From contig NZ_JACHJC010000001.1 of assembly GCF_014203425.1 (NCBI RefSeq), forward strand, positions 3,162,001 through 3,226,000: a stretch of 64,000 nucleotides of DNA, written 5' to 3'. How positions within the stretch are numbered: the stretch's first letter is position 1; each line of letters begins with the position of its first letter. This DNA comes from Micromonospora echinospora (GTDB lineage: Bacteria; Actinomycetota; Actinomycetes; Mycobacteriales; Micromonosporaceae). This document shows positions 20,538 to 30,030 of this stretch, one piece after another. A program made the position numbers and the translations under genes. Below the pieces are notes generated by a model. The model did no database searches. It had not been told where the DNA came from and worked only from the letters and a program-made list of their open reading frames with translations.

Positions 20538-21425
20538 TCAGGTCACCGGGAGTCCCTCGGGACCGGCGCCGCGTACCGAGCGGTTGAGCTTGCGGTCGTC
20601 GCTCCACAGGAAACAGCGCACTCCCCGGTCGCCCTCCTCCCACTCCCGTTGCGAGGGCGGGTAGAAGATGGACCCGGCCCGGTACGGAAGCTCCGCGTTG
20701 TCCGGCACGTCGGCGAACGCGGCGATCAGCGTCATGCAGCGCCGGTGCGTGGCGGGCGCGCCCCGGGTGAACTCCGTCCAGCTCATGTCGCGTTCCTCGT
20801 ACACGCCGACGAACTCCGCGCGGTGCTGTTCGGTGCAGAGCACCGGGGCCATGTAGTTGAGGTTCTGGCCGATCAGCTTCGGGTCGAAGCACCTGTGCAC
20901 GAGCGGGTTGTCGCCGACCAGCGCGCCGCGCAGGCTGCCCACCCGGTTGACCGGGCGGGTGTTGTCGATGCTGTCGGTCTCGGCCAGGTCGCAGCGGAAC
21001 CAGCGCGCGCCGGCGCCCCAGGCGGCGACGGTCGGCAGCGCGATGTTCAGCGTGAGCCGGGCGGCGTGCCAGTCCCCGCCGATCATCTCGCGGGCCCGCT
21101 GGTCGCACTCGGCGCGCGCGGTCCGCAGCGCCGGGGTGCCCGGCTCCGGGCGGGCGCCGAGCGCGGCCGGCCCGGTGAACGTGCCGACGTGCACCGTCTC
21201 GGCCAGGTGGCTGCCCGCGCAGTCGACCGTCTCGTACGTGGCGGCGGCCACCACTGTGGTGAGGCGGGGCAGGCACGCGTCGGTGGCCGGGACGAACAGT
21301 CGTGGCGCCGGCAGCGCCGCCCAGTCGTCGATCAGATCCCCGTCGGCCCGGTGCGCCTGCACACAGCCGGCGAGCACCGCCGTCGCGGCGCCGGCCAGCG
21401 CGAGCACGTGGAGCCACCGTCGCAT
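20538..21425 (-). CDS. Septum-formation-family lipoprotein (paralogue 2)
   Basis: A 295-residue paralogue of the next gene, sharing the lipobox layout (TAVLAGC), DLIDDWAALPAP, TYETVDCAGSHLAETVHVGTF, HRCFDPKL, CTEQHRAEFVGVYEE and a closing GDRGVRCFLW..RKLNRSVRGAGPEGLPVT. The near-collinear motifs point to tandem duplication. I start it at ATG 21425 behind gaaggggcgg; the frame remains open to 21533, but that extension is not protein-like and would bury the signal peptide. Function is unknown; surface location is inferred from the lipobox. Confidence 0.75.
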   Translation of the reverse strand: MRRWLHVLALAGAATAVLAGCVQAHRADGDLIDDWAALPAPRLFVPATDACLPRLTTVVAAATYETVDCAGSHLAETVHVGTFTGPAALGARPEPGTPALRTARAECDQRAREMIGGDWHAARLTLNIALPTVAAWGAGARWFRCDLAETDSIDNTRPVNRVGSLRGALVGDNPLVHRCFDPKLIGQNLNYMAPVLCTEQHRAEFVGVYEERDMSWTEFTRGAPATHRRCMTLIAAFADVPDNAELPYRAGSIFYPPSQREWEEGDRGVRCFLWSDDRKLNRSVRGAGPEGLPVT

Positions 21426-21686
21426 CGTCCGCCCCTTCCGGGAGAGATGACAGCTGGTCGCCACAGGCCCGACCGGCGTCCCCCGCGCCCGGGCGTGCAG
21501 CATACGTGACCGTCCCTGTAGGAGTTTCGTCATCTTTCAATCGATCGGCCAGTCACCGACGACTATTCGTGCCGAATTTTGCTCCGGACGGCCGGATGAT
21601 GCACCGGGGGTGACGGAAGGATCACCACTTGTCGTTCCGGGAGCCGTGCCGCGACCTCCGGATCACCGCGTTCGTACACTGGCCCG

Positions 21687-22367
21687 GTGACCGTACCGCC
21701 GCCGATCGTCGCGCCGAGCATCCTGGCCGCCGATTTCGCCCGCCTCGCCGACGAGGTCCGTGCCGTGGAGTCCGCCGCCGACTGGCTGCACGTCGACGTC
21801 ATGGACAACCACTTCGTGCCCAACCTGACCATCGGGCTGCCGGTGGTGCAGAGCCTGCGCGCCGTGACCGAGATCCCGTTCGACGTGCACCTCATGATCA
21901 CCGATCCGCGCCGCTGGGCGCCCGGGTACGCCGACGCCGGGGCGTACAACGTCACGTTCCACGCCGAGGCGTGCGACGACCCGGTGGCGCTCGCGAAGGA
22001 TCTGCGCTCGGCCGGGGCGAAGGCGGGCCTGGCGATCGACCGGGACACCCCGATCGAGCCGTACCTGGAGCTGCTGCCGAGCTTCGACACGCTGCTGATC
22101 ATGACGATCAAGGCCGGTTTCGGCGGCCAGCGTTTCCTGCCGCAGTTGCTCGACAAGGTGCGCGCCGCCCGCCGGCACGTCGACAGCGGCCACCTGGAGC
22201 TGCGTATCGAGGTCGACGGCGGCATCGCCGCGGACACCATCGAGCAGGCCGCCGCGGCCGGCGCCGACGCGTTCGTCGCCGGCACCGCCGTGTACGGCGC
22301 CGACGATCCCGCGGAGGCGGTACGCCGCCTGCGGGGCCTGGCGGAACGTGCGATGACCGGGGCCTGA
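21687..22367 (+). CDS. rpe: Ribulose-phosphate 3-epimerase
   Basis: TIM-barrel metalloenzyme that interconverts ribulose-5-P and xylulose-5-P in the pentose phosphate pathway. Motifs: [31 protein letters not shown] (metal His/Asp), [20 protein letters not shown], and [11 protein letters not shown]. 226 residues, GTG start at 21687. The 261-nt gap from the divergent lipoprotein gene should hold promoters for both; I see no convincing -35/-10 pair. Ribulose-5-P is also the RibB substrate used by the rib operon just downstream. Confidence 0.96.
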   Translation: MTVPPPIVAPSILAADFARLADEVRAVESAADWLHVDVMDNHFVPNLTIGLPVVQSLRAVTEIPFDVHLMITDPRRWAPGYADAGAYNVTFHAEACDDPVALAKDLRSAGAKAGLAIDRDTPIEPYLELLPSFDTLLIMTIKAGFGGQRFLPQLLDKVRAARRHVDSGHLELRIEVDGGIAADTIEQAAAAGADAFVAGTAVYGADDPAEAVRRLRGLAERAMTGA

Positions 22368-22368
22368 G

Positions 22369-23325
22369 GTGGACGCGGCCGACGAGCGACCCGACGTCAT
22401 CCTGGTCGTCGACGACGACGAGGACATCGCCCGCTTCGTCGAGTTCAACCTGCGCCTGCACGGTTTCGAGGTGCTGCACGCCAGCGACGGCCAGGAGGCG
22501 CTGGAGATCATCGAGCGGCAGCGGCCCGACCTCGCGGTGGTGGACCTGATGATGCCGCGCGTCGACGGCCTGGAGCTGACCCGGCGGCTGCGCGCCGACC
22601 CGATGACCTCCGCGCTGCCGGTGATCATGCTGACCGCCAAGGGGATGACCCAGGACAAGGTCAACGGACTGAGCGTCGGCGCCGACGACTACCTGGTCAA
22701 GCCGTTCGACACGCTGGAGCTGGTGGCCCGGGTCAACTCCACGCTGCGGCGCAACAAGGAGTTCCGGGAGGTCTCGCCGCTGACCGGCCTGCCCGGCAAC
22801 AGCCGCATCCGGCGGGAGATCAGCGACCGGGTCCGCAACGGCGTCGACTACGCCGTCGGCTACATCGACATCGACCGGTTCAAGAGCGTCAACGACAGGT
22901 ACGGCTTCGTGCGCGGCGACGAGTTCATCTCGGCGCTGGCCCGCAGCCTGCACCGGGCGGTGGTGTCGATCGGGCTGCCACCGGCCTTCCTGGGGCACGT
23001 CGGCGGCGACGACTTCGTCATCGTCTGCACCCCCAGCCAGGTGCGGCCCCTGACCAGCCGGGCCGTCGTCGACTTCGAGAAGGCCGCGGACGCCCTCTAC
23101 GACGCCACCGACCGGGAACGCGGCTTCGTCGAGCTGAAGGACCGGCGCGGCAACATCCGCCGCGCCGCGCTGGTGACGCTCTCCATCGGCGTGTCGCTGT
23201 CCGATTCCGGCAAGCGCTTCACCGACCCGCTGGAGGCCATCGCGGTGGCCTCGGAGATGAAGACGGTGGCCAAGAGCCAGCCCGGGTCGTACGTGGCGGT
23301 GGACCGCCGCCGCGGCGTCACCTGA
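22369..23325 (+). CDS. Response regulator with receiver and GGDEF domains (putative diguanylate cyclase)
   Basis: The receiver domain (residues about 9-125) has acidic residues D15-D17, phosphoacceptor D59 (VVDLMMPRVDG) and K111 (VKPFD). The GGDEF domain (about 135-318) has YIDIDRFKSVNDRYG and the active loop GGDDF at 212-216, a conservative variant of GGDEF. The RxxD inhibitory site normally just upstream is absent, so product inhibition by c-di-GMP is not expected. GTG 22369 is 1 nt after the rpe stop, implying coupled translation. No partner histidine kinase is adjacent. Confidence 0.85.
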   Translation: MDAADERPDVILVVDDDEDIARFVEFNLRLHGFEVLHASDGQEALEIIERQRPDLAVVDLMMPRVDGLELTRRLRADPMTSALPVIMLTAKGMTQDKVNGLSVGADDYLVKPFDTLELVARVNSTLRRNKEFREVSPLTGLPGNSRIRREISDRVRNGVDYAVGYIDIDRFKSVNDRYGFVRGDEFISALARSLHRAVVSIGLPPAFLGHVGGDDFVIVCTPSQVRPLTSRAVVDFEKAADALYDATDRERGFVELKDRRGNIRRAALVTLSIGVSLSDSGKRFTDPLEAIAVASEMKTVAKSQPGSYVAVDRRRGVT

Positions 23326-23399
23326 GCGCGCCTGTGAGGTAGCTCGCCTCTGTGGCGCGCACCCGGGCGGAACGTGTAAGACTTCCCGTGTACCCACCA

Positions 23400-23570
23400 C
23401 GCGCTGGCGGGGCTCGGTGAAATTCCGAACCGGCGGTGATCCACGGTCCGACCGTGGTAAGCCCGCGACCCGGACGGCTTCGGCCGGACGGTGGACCTGG
23501 TGAGAATCCGGGGCCGACGGTTGGGGTGCGGCTCGTCCGCCCCCAGACAGTCCGGATGGGAGACAGCGCG
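23400..23570 (+). promoter_or_regulatory. FMN riboswitch (RFN element) of the rib operon
   Basis: All conserved RFN blocks occur in order: ggggctcggtgaaattccga then accggcggtgat (from 23409), agcccgcga, ggtgagaatccggggccgac, and agtccggatgggagacag. The closing P1 helix is visible as cgcgctg (23400-23406) pairing with cagcgcg (23564-23570). A -10-like TAAGAC lies at 23377-23382. FMN binding is expected to repress ribD and the downstream genes. The 415-nt gap from 23326 to 23740 consists of this promoter, the aptamer and the expression platform. Confidence 0.97.
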
Positions 23571-23628
23571 CGGAACGGGGGAGGCCCCTGCCGGCCGCTG
23601 AGCACCCTCAGCCGCCGCGTGGGCTCCC

Positions 23629-23651
23629 CGGGGTCGGCGTCGCCGTCCCCG
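23629..23651 (+). terminator. GC-rich hairpin in the FMN riboswitch expression platform
   Basis: The arms cggggtcggcg (23629-23639) and cgccgtccccg (23641-23651) pair at 10 of 11 positions around a minimal loop, between the aptamer and the ribD start. A smaller perfect hairpin, gctgag-cacc-ctcagc, precedes it. Either could be the ligand-controlled terminator; sequestration of the ribD ribosome binding site is the alternative. Confidence 0.45.
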
Positions 23652-23740
23652 GGTTCTCCGCCGCCGCGTGTCCGCGGCTTTCGTGGCCGTTCCTCCCTGA
23701 CCCGCCCGCGCGCGACCGGCGAGCGGGAGGACAGGCGGCC

Positions 23741-24802
23741 ATGGCGAGCGTCTCCGTCGACGAGGCGATGCGTCGTGCCATCGAACTGGCCGTGCGCGGC
23801 CTCGGCGCCACGAGCCCCAACCCGGTCGTCGGCTGCGTGCTGCTCGACGCCGACGGCGAGGTCGTCGGCGAGGGTTTTCACGCGTACGCCGGCGGCCCGC
23901 ACGCCGAGATCGTCGCGCTGGCCCAGGCCGGCACCCGCGCCCGCGGTGGCACCGCTGTCGTCACGCTCGAACCCTGCGACCACACCGGCCGCACCGGCCC
24001 CTGCAGCCACGCGCTCATCGCCGCCGGGGTGGCCCGCGTCGTGGTCGCCGTGCCCGACCCCAACCCGGTCGCCTCCGGCGGCGCGGCCACGCTGCGCGCC
24101 GCCGGGGTCCAGGTGACCCTCGGGGTACGCGCCCGGGAGGCCGAGGCCGGCAACGTCGCCTGGCTCACCTCGATGCGCCGCGGCTGGCCGTACCTGATCT
24201 GGAAGTACGCGGCCACGCTCGACGGGCGCTCCGCCGCCGCCGACGGGACCAGCATGTGGATCACCTCCGAGGCGGCCCGGATGGACGTGCACGCGCTGCG
24301 CGGCACCGTCGACGCGGTGCTCGCCGGGGTGGGCACCGTGCTCGCCGACGATCCCCGTCTCACCGCCCGCAACCTGCGCGACGGCACCATGGCCATCCGG
24401 CAGCCGCTGCGGGTCGTGGTGGACAGCTCGGGGCGTACCCCGGCCGACGCCCGGGTCCGCGACGGCGCCGCCCGCACGTGGGTGGCCACGGCCGCGGAGG
24501 TCGGCGCCGGGCCGGACGGCCGGGTCGATCTGGCGGCGCTGCTCGCGGAGCTGCACCACCGGGGCGTGCGGGCCGCGCTGCTGGAGGGCGGCCCCACGCT
24601 GGCCGGCGCGTTCCTCGCCGCCGGCCTGGTCGACCGGATCGTCGGGTACGTCGCGCCGAAGCTGCTCGGCGCCGGCCCGACCGCGCTGCGCGACGCCGGC
24701 GTGAGCACCATCGCCGACGCCATCGACCTGGAGATCACCGACGTTACGCGGGTCGGTCCCGACCTGCGGATCACCGCGCTGCCCCGGAAGAGGGAGGCCT
24801 GA
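23741..24802 (+). CDS. ribD: Bifunctional riboflavin deaminase/reductase RibD
   Basis: Second and third steps of riboflavin synthesis: deamination of the GTP cyclohydrolase product and NADPH reduction of the ribose. The N-terminal cytidine-deaminase-like domain has Zn site GPHAEIVAL and EPCDHTGRTGPCSHAL; the C-terminal reductase domain (after about residue 145) has WKYAATLDGRSAAADGTSMWIT and LLEGGPTLAGAFL. 353 residues, ATG 23741 after gcgggaggacaggcggcc. First gene of the FMN-controlled operon. Confidence 0.96.
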   Translation: MASVSVDEAMRRAIELAVRGLGATSPNPVVGCVLLDADGEVVGEGFHAYAGGPHAEIVALAQAGTRARGGTAVVTLEPCDHTGRTGPCSHALIAAGVARVVVAVPDPNPVASGGAATLRAAGVQVTLGVRAREAEAGNVAWLTSMRRGWPYLIWKYAATLDGRSAAADGTSMWITSEAARMDVHALRGTVDAVLAGVGTVLADDPRLTARNLRDGTMAIRQPLRVVVDSSGRTPADARVRDGAARTWVATAAEVGAGPDGRVDLAALLAELHHRGVRAALLEGGPTLAGAFLAAGLVDRIVGYVAPKLLGAGPTALRDAGVSTIADAIDLEITDVTRVGPDLRITALPRKREA

Positions 24803-24803
24803 C

Positions 24804-25415
24804 ATGTTCACCGGCATCGTCGAGGAGCTGGGCGAGATCGTCCGGAGCACCGAGACCGGCGACGACTCCGCCCTGGTCGCGATCCGCGGCCCGCTCGTCA
24901 CCTCGGACGCCCGGCACGGCGACTCCATCGCGGTGAACGGCGTCTGCCTCACAGTGGTCGACGTCGACGGCGGTGTGTTCACCGCCGACGTGATGGGCGA
25001 GACGCTGCGCCGCACCGCGCTCGGGGCGCTGCGCCCCGGCGACCCGGTCAACCTGGAACGCGCCGCCGCGCTCAACAGCCGGCTCGGCGGGCACCTGGTG
25101 CAGGGCCACGTCGACGGCGTCGGCGAGGTCGTCGCCCGGGAGCCGGCCGCGCAGTGGGAGACCGTCCGGTTCCGCCTGCCCGCCGGCCTGGCCCGGTACG
25201 TGGTGGAGAAGGGCTCGATCACCGTCGACGGCGTGTCGCTGACCGTGGCGGAGGCCGGCGACGACTGGTTCTCCGTCGGGCTGATCCCCACCACGCTGAA
25301 GCTCACCGTGCTCGGCACGAAGCAGGTCGGCGACCCGGTCAACCTGGAGGTCGACGTGCTGGCCAAGTACGTCGAACGGCTGCTCGGCGACCGCGGCGCG
25401 GGGAGCGTGCGGTGA
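24804..25415 (+). CDS. ribE: Riboflavin synthase, alpha subunit
   Basis: Dismutates two lumazines to riboflavin in the last step of the pathway. It starts with the invariant MFTGIVEELGE and has two internal lumazine-binding repeats (SIAVNGVCLTVVDVD near residue 36 and SITVDGVSLTVAEAG near 135), each with its GHLVQGHVDG or SVGLIPTTLKLT counterpart. 203 residues, ATG 24804, 1 nt after the ribD stop. Confidence 0.97.
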   Translation: MFTGIVEELGEIVRSTETGDDSALVAIRGPLVTSDARHGDSIAVNGVCLTVVDVDGGVFTADVMGETLRRTALGALRPGDPVNLERAAALNSRLGGHLVQGHVDGVGEVVAREPAAQWETVRFRLPAGLARYVVEKGSITVDGVSLTVAEAGDDWFSVGLIPTTLKLTVLGTKQVGDPVNLEVDVLAKYVERLLGDRGAGSVR

Positions 25416-26110
25416 TGGGCCCGCTCGGCTGGCTGCTCGACACCCAGGTGCACGTGGCCGGTTCGCCGGTGCTGGTCCGGGAGATCGTCGGCAACGGCTT
25501 CGGGCTCGCCTCGGCGCTGCTCGGGCTGCGCCGGGTGGTCTGGGCCTGGCCGGTCGGCATGATCGGCAACGCGCTGCTGCTCACCGTTTTCCTCGGCGGC
25601 GTCTTCGTCACCCCGCAGGCGCACGACCTCTACGGCCAGGCCGGCCGGCAGGTCTTCTTCTTCACCATCAGCGTGTACGGCTGGTGGCGCTGGTCACGCA
25701 ACCGGCGCGCCGGTGACGGGGACGAGCCGGCCGTGGTGCCGCGCTGGGCCACCTGGCCGGAACGGCTCGGCCTGCTCGTCGCCGCCGTCGTCGGCACCGC
25801 CGCCGCGTACCCGGTGCTGGCCGCGCTGGGCTCGTGGGGCCCGCTGCCGGACGCCTGGATCCTGGTCGGCAGCCTGCTCGCCACCTACGGCATGGCCCGC
25901 GGGTGGGTCGAGTTCTGGCTGATCTGGATCGCCGTCGACGCGGTCGGCGTGCCGCTGCTGCTGCGTGGCGGCTTCTACCCGTCGGCCGCCATGTACCTGG
26001 TCTACGGCGCGTTCTGCGCCGCCGGCCTGTACAGCTGGTGGCGCACCTCCCGGGCCGTCGCGACCGCGCCCGCCCCGATCCCGGCGACGTACTCGGAGGC
26101 AGTGGCATGA
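25415..26110 (+). CDS. ribM: PnuC/RibM-family vitamin transporter, probably for riboflavin
   Basis: Integral membrane protein of 231 residues with about seven hydrophobic segments and the PnuC-family features [42 protein letters not shown] and [13 protein letters not shown]. PnuC proteins carry nicotinamide riboside, but members inside riboflavin operons (RibM in Corynebacterium and Streptomyces) move riboflavin by facilitated diffusion. The position between ribE and ribBA under an FMN riboswitch supports that role. ATG 25415 overlaps the ribE stop (TGATG). Confidence 0.8.
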   Translation: MGPLGWLLDTQVHVAGSPVLVREIVGNGFGLASALLGLRRVVWAWPVGMIGNALLLTVFLGGVFVTPQAHDLYGQAGRQVFFFTISVYGWWRWSRNRRAGDGDEPAVVPRWATWPERLGLLVAAVVGTAAAYPVLAALGSWGPLPDAWILVGSLLATYGMARGWVEFWLIWIAVDAVGVPLLLRGGFYPSAAMYLVYGAFCAAGLYSWWRTSRAVATAPAPIPATYSEAVA

Positions 26111-27372
26111 CCACTTTCGGTTCGATCGAGCAGGCGGTGGCGGACATCGCCGCCGGGCGTCCCGTGGTCGTGGTCGACGACGAGGACCGCGAGAACGAGG
26201 GCGACCTGATCTTCGCGGCCGAGCTGGCCACGCCGGAGCTGGTCGCGTTCATGGTCCGCTACACCTCCGGCTACATCTGCGTGCCGCTGACCGAGGACGA
26301 GTGCGACCGGCTGGACCTGCCGCCGATGCACCACACCAACCAGGACCGGCGCGGCACCGCGTACACGGTGACGGTGGACGCCCGGGAGGGCGTCAGCACC
26401 GGCATCTCCGCCGCCGACCGGTCGCACACCATCCGGCTGCTCGCCGATGCCGCCACCGGCCCGACCGACCTGGCCCGGCCCGGTCACGTGGTGCCGCTGC
26501 GCGCCCGCGCCGGCGGGGTGCTGCGCCGCCCCGGGCACACCGAGGCCGCGGTGGACCTGACCCGGCTGGCCGGGCTGCGCCCGGCCGGGGTGCTCTGCGA
26601 GCTGGTGAACGACGACGGCACCATGATGCGCCTGCCGGACCTGGAGAAGTTCTGCGCCGAGCACGGCCTGACGCTGGTCACCATCGCGGACCTGATCGCC
26701 TACCGGCGGCGCACCGAGAAGCAGGTCGAGCTGGCCGCCGAGGCCCGGATGCCCACCCCGTACGGCGTGTTCCGGGCGCTCGGCTACCGCGCCGAGCACG
26801 ACCCGGCCGAGCACGTCGCGCTGGTCATGGGCGACCTCGGCGACGGGCGGGACGTGCTGGTGCGGGTGCACTCGGAGTGCCTCACCGGCGACGTGTTCGG
26901 CTCGCTGCGCTGCGACTGCGGTCCGCAGTTGCAGGCCGCGCTGGCCCGGGTCGCGCAGGAGGGCCGCGGCGTGGTCCTCTACGTGCGCGGTCACGAGGGC
27001 CGCGGCATCGGCCTGCTGCACAAGCTGCAGGCGTACCAGCTCCAGGACCAGGGCCGCGACACCGTGGACGCGAACCTCGACCTCGGGCTGCCGGCCGACG
27101 CCCGCGACTACGGCACCGGCGCGCAGATCCTCTACGACCTCGGTGTCCGCTCGATGCGGCTGCTGACCAACAACCCGGCCAAGCGGGCCGGGCTCGAGGG
27201 GTACGGCCTCACCGTGACCGGCCGGGAAGGGCTGCCCGTGCGGTCCAACCCGGAGAACGTGCGCTACCTGCGCACCAAGCGGGACCGGATGGGTCACCTG
27301 CTGGACGGACTGGACGAGGTGACCGAGGCGCCGATGGGCCGCCCGGTCGCCGGTGACGAGATCGGAGCGTAG
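26107..27372 (+). CDS. ribBA: Bifunctional 3,4-DHBP synthase / GTP cyclohydrolase II
   Basis: Supplies both riboflavin precursors. The N-terminal RibB domain (1-205) has [16 protein letters not shown] and [12 protein letters not shown] and makes dihydroxybutanone phosphate from ribulose-5-P. The C-terminal RibA domain (about 206-410) has the Zn Cys set in [34 protein letters not shown] and [16 protein letters not shown] and opens GTP. 421 residues, ATG 26107 overlapping the ribM stop. Confidence 0.97.
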   Translation: MTTFGSIEQAVADIAAGRPVVVVDDEDRENEGDLIFAAELATPELVAFMVRYTSGYICVPLTEDECDRLDLPPMHHTNQDRRGTAYTVTVDAREGVSTGISAADRSHTIRLLADAATGPTDLARPGHVVPLRARAGGVLRRPGHTEAAVDLTRLAGLRPAGVLCELVNDDGTMMRLPDLEKFCAEHGLTLVTIADLIAYRRRTEKQVELAAEARMPTPYGVFRALGYRAEHDPAEHVALVMGDLGDGRDVLVRVHSECLTGDVFGSLRCDCGPQLQAALARVAQEGRGVVLYVRGHEGRGIGLLHKLQAYQLQDQGRDTVDANLDLGLPADARDYGTGAQILYDLGVRSMRLLTNNPAKRAGLEGYGLTVTGREGLPVRSNPENVRYLRTKRDRMGHLLDGLDEVTEAPMGRPVAGDEIGA

Positions 27373-27376
27373 GGCG

Positions 27377-27874
27377 ATGGCGGGTTTCGGTGAGCCGGGC
27401 GTGACCGCGGTGGACGCCGCCGGGATGACTGTCGGCGTGGTGGCCGCCCGGTGGCACGGCGACCTGACCGACCACATGACCGAGCGGGCGGTGGCCGCCG
27501 CGCAGGCGTGCGGGGCGCGGGCCGTGGTGGCCCGGGTGGCCGGTTCGGTGGAGCTGCCGGTGGTGGCCCAGGCGATGGCGCGCCGCTTCGACGTGGTCGT
27601 CGCGCTCGGCGTGGTGGTACGCGGCGCGACAGCGCACTTCGACTACGTCTGCCAGTCGGTCACCGAGGGGCTGACCCGGGTGGCGCTGGACGAGGGCAAG
27701 CCGGTGGCGCACGGGGTGCTCACTGTCGACACCATCGAGCAGGCCCGGGACCGGGCCGGGCTGCCCGGCTCGGCCGAGGACAAGGGCTGGTCGGCGACCG
27801 TTGCGGCGCTGGACGCCGCGCTGGCCGTCCGCGCCCTGGACGCCCAGTCCGCCCACCGGGTCGGCTTCGCCTGA
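27377..27874 (+). CDS. ribH: 6,7-dimethyl-8-ribityllumazine synthase
   Basis: Condenses the RibA/D product with dihydroxybutanone phosphate; forms an icosahedral or pentameric shell in known members. Motifs: [62 protein letters not shown]. 165 residues. I start at ATG 27377 (4 nt after ribBA, with ggagcgtaggg before it) rather than the overlapping upstream ATG at 27353. Last gene of the rib operon. Confidence 0.96.
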   Translation: MAGFGEPGVTAVDAAGMTVGVVAARWHGDLTDHMTERAVAAAQACGARAVVARVAGSVELPVVAQAMARRFDVVVALGVVVRGATAHFDYVCQSVTEGLTRVALDEGKPVAHGVLTVDTIEQARDRAGLPGSAEDKGWSATVAALDAALAVRALDAQSAHRVGFA

Positions 27875-27918
27875 CCCACCCGGCCCGTCACCGGCGGCGG
27901 CTGGAAGAATTGCCTTCC

Positions 27919-28182
27919 GTGAAGACGTTCGAGGAGTTGTTCGCCGAGCTGCAGGCCAAGGCCGCCGCCGGCACCCCGGGCTCGGGCACCGTCGAGGCGC
28001 TCGCCAAGGGCGTGCACTTCATCGGCAAGAAGGTCGTCGAGGAGGCGGCCGAGTCGTGGATGGCCGCCGAGCACGAGGGCCCGGAGCGGGCCGCTGAGGA
28101 GATCTCCCAGCTGCTCTACCAGGCGCAGGTGCTGATGCTCGCCACCGGTCTGGAACTGAAGGACGTCTACCGACATCTGTGA
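27919..28182 (+). CDS. hisE: Phosphoribosyl-ATP pyrophosphatase
   Basis: Removes pyrophosphate from PR-ATP, the second step of histidine synthesis. It is a small all-helical MazG-like enzyme of 87 residues with [14 protein letters not shown] and [14 protein letters not shown] supplying the metal-binding acids. GTG 27919. Directly followed by hisG, whose product it uses. Confidence 0.96.
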   Translation: MKTFEELFAELQAKAAAGTPGSGTVEALAKGVHFIGKKVVEEAAESWMAAEHEGPERAAEEISQLLYQAQVLMLATGLELKDVYRHL

Positions 28183-28225
28183 GTGCCCGTCCGCTGATCA
28201 TCCGATCGAACGAAGGAGCACTCCC

Positions 28226-29071
28226 ATGCTGCGTGTCGCAGTACCCAACAAGGGCGCCCTGGCCGAGTCGGCCGCCGGGATGCTGCGCGAGGCGGGTTAC
28301 CGCCAGCGCACCGACCCGAAGGACCTGGTCTGCCGGGACGAGCAGAACGACATCGAGTTCTTCTACCTGCGCCCCAAGGACATCGCCACCTACGTCGGCT
28401 CCGGTGACCTGGACGTCGGCATCACCGGCCGCGACCTGCTGATCGACTCCGGCGCGCCGGCCGAGGAGATCGTGGACCTCAACTTCGGGCGGGCAACGTT
28501 CCGGTTCGCCGCCCGGCCCGACGACGTCGCCTCGGTCCAGCAGCTCGGCGGGCACCGCATCGCCACCGCGTACCCCGGTCTGGTCGAGCGGCACCTGGCC
28601 GAGCTGGGCGTCAAGGCCGACGTGATCCGCCTCGACGGCGCGGTGGAGAACGCCATCCGCCTCGGCGTGGCAGACGTGGTCGCCGACGTGGTGGAGACCG
28701 GCGCGACGCTGCGCCAGGCCGGCCTGGTGGTCTTCGGCGAGCCGCTGCTGCGCTCCTCGGCGGTGCTGGTGCGCCGCGCCGGCGCGCCCGCCGGCGCCCA
28801 GCAGGAGCAGCTGCAGCGCCGGCTGCACGGCGTCCTGGTGGCCCGGCGCTACGTGATGCTCGCCTACGACGTGCCGGCCGGCCTGCTCGACCGCGCCAGC
28901 TCGCTGACCCCCGGCATCGAGTCGCCCACCGTCTCGCCGCTGCACCGGGAGGGCTGGGTCGCGGTGCAGGCGATGGTGCTCCGCGACGACGTGCACCGGA
29001 TCATGGACGAGCTGTACGAGCTGGGCGCCCGCGCGATCCTGGTCACAAACATCCACGCCTGCCGGCTGTGA
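28226..29071 (+). CDS. hisG: ATP phosphoribosyltransferase, long form
   Basis: Commits ATP and PRPP to histidine synthesis. The 281 residues correspond to the long form with a C-terminal ACT-like regulatory domain for feedback by histidine (about residues 205-281, GWVAVQAMVLRDDVHRIMDELYELGA). Catalytic motifs: RVAVPNKGALAESAAGML, DVGITGRDLL, and the PRPP loop DVVADVVETGATLR. ATG 28226 has aaggagcactccc upstream. Confidence 0.97.
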   Translation: MLRVAVPNKGALAESAAGMLREAGYRQRTDPKDLVCRDEQNDIEFFYLRPKDIATYVGSGDLDVGITGRDLLIDSGAPAEEIVDLNFGRATFRFAARPDDVASVQQLGGHRIATAYPGLVERHLAELGVKADVIRLDGAVENAIRLGVADVVADVVETGATLRQAGLVVFGEPLLRSSAVLVRRAGAPAGAQQEQLQRRLHGVLVARRYVMLAYDVPAGLLDRASSLTPGIESPTVSPLHREGWVAVQAMVLRDDVHRIMDELYELGARAILVTNIHACRL

Positions 29072-30030
29072 GGCCGCTGCCGCTCCCGGCCGCGCTGGGC
29101 GTTGTCGTCCTGGGTGGCGTGGCCTCGGCCGCCCAGGGCGCCGTCAACGCCGAGCTGGGGGAGCGGACCGGCGATCCGGTTCTCGGCGCGGTGGTCAACA
29201 ACCTCGGCGGCTGCCTGCTGGTGCTGGCCGGGACCGTGGCGCTGCCGTCGATGCGCGCCGGGCTGGCCGCGTTGCGCCGCTCCGGGCTGCCCTGGTGGAC
29301 CTACCTGGGCGGGGTGGGCGGCGCGGTGATCGTGCTGGTCGCGCCGGTGGTGGTGCCGGTGCTCGGGGTGGCGGTGTTCACTATCGCCCAGGTGGCCGGC
29401 GGCAGCGTCGGCGGCCTCGCGGTGGACCGGGCCGGGCTGGCCGCCACCGGCCGGATGCCGCTCACTCTGCCCCGGGTCGGCGGGGCGGTGCTCGGCGTCG
29501 GCGCGGTGGCCCTCGCCCAGCTCGGCCGCCCGGTCGGTGACCTGGCGGTCGGGCTGGTGCTGCTCTGCGTCCTGGGCGGGCTGGCGGTGGCGACGCAGTC
29601 CGCGCTCAACGGCCGGGTCGCCGCCTCGGTCGGCCCGGCCGCCGGCCTCGCCGTCAACTTCGCGGTCAGCACCGTGGTGATCGGCGCGGTCGCGGCGCTG
29701 ACCGGCGCGCTCGCCGCCGCGCCCGACTGGCCGGCGCAGTGGTGGCTCTACGTCGGCGGCCTGCTCGGCGTCGGCATCGTGCTCTCGCTGCTGGTCGGGG
29801 TACGTGCCGCCGGGGTGCTGCGCACCGGCCTGGCGCTGGTGGCCGGGCAGCTCGGCGGCGCGCTGCTGCTGGACCTGGTCCTGCCCGGCGGCCCCGGCGT
29901 CCGGCTGCCGGTGCTGGCCGGCGCCCTGCTCACGCTGCTCGCCGTGGTGGTCACCGGGCTGCGCCGGCGCGGCCCGGACCGTGTGGCGGCCGAAGGCGCG
30001 CGCGAACCGGATGGCAGACTGGTCGGGTGA
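29068..30030 (+). CDS. DMT-superfamily transporter, DUF606/YdcZ type
   Basis: 320-residue membrane protein with about ten hydrophobic helices and two homologous halves, each with a short motif (AAQGAVNAELGERTGDPVLGA and ATQSALNGRVAASVGPAAGLA) typical of the duplicated YdcZ-type DMT family. The substrate is unknown. GTG 29068 overlaps the hisG stop, so it is coupled to the his genes; a link to histidine is not otherwise supported. Confidence 0.8.
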   Translation: MRPLPLPAALGVVVLGGVASAAQGAVNAELGERTGDPVLGAVVNNLGGCLLVLAGTVALPSMRAGLAALRRSGLPWWTYLGGVGGAVIVLVAPVVVPVLGVAVFTIAQVAGGSVGGLAVDRAGLAATGRMPLTLPRVGGAVLGVGAVALAQLGRPVGDLAVGLVLLCVLGGLAVATQSALNGRVAASVGPAAGLAVNFAVSTVVIGAVAALTGALAAAPDWPAQWWLYVGGLLGVGIVLSLLVGVRAAGVLRTGLALVAGQLGGALLLDLVLPGGPGVRLPVLAGALLTLLAVVVTGLRRRGPDRVAAEGAREPDGRLVG

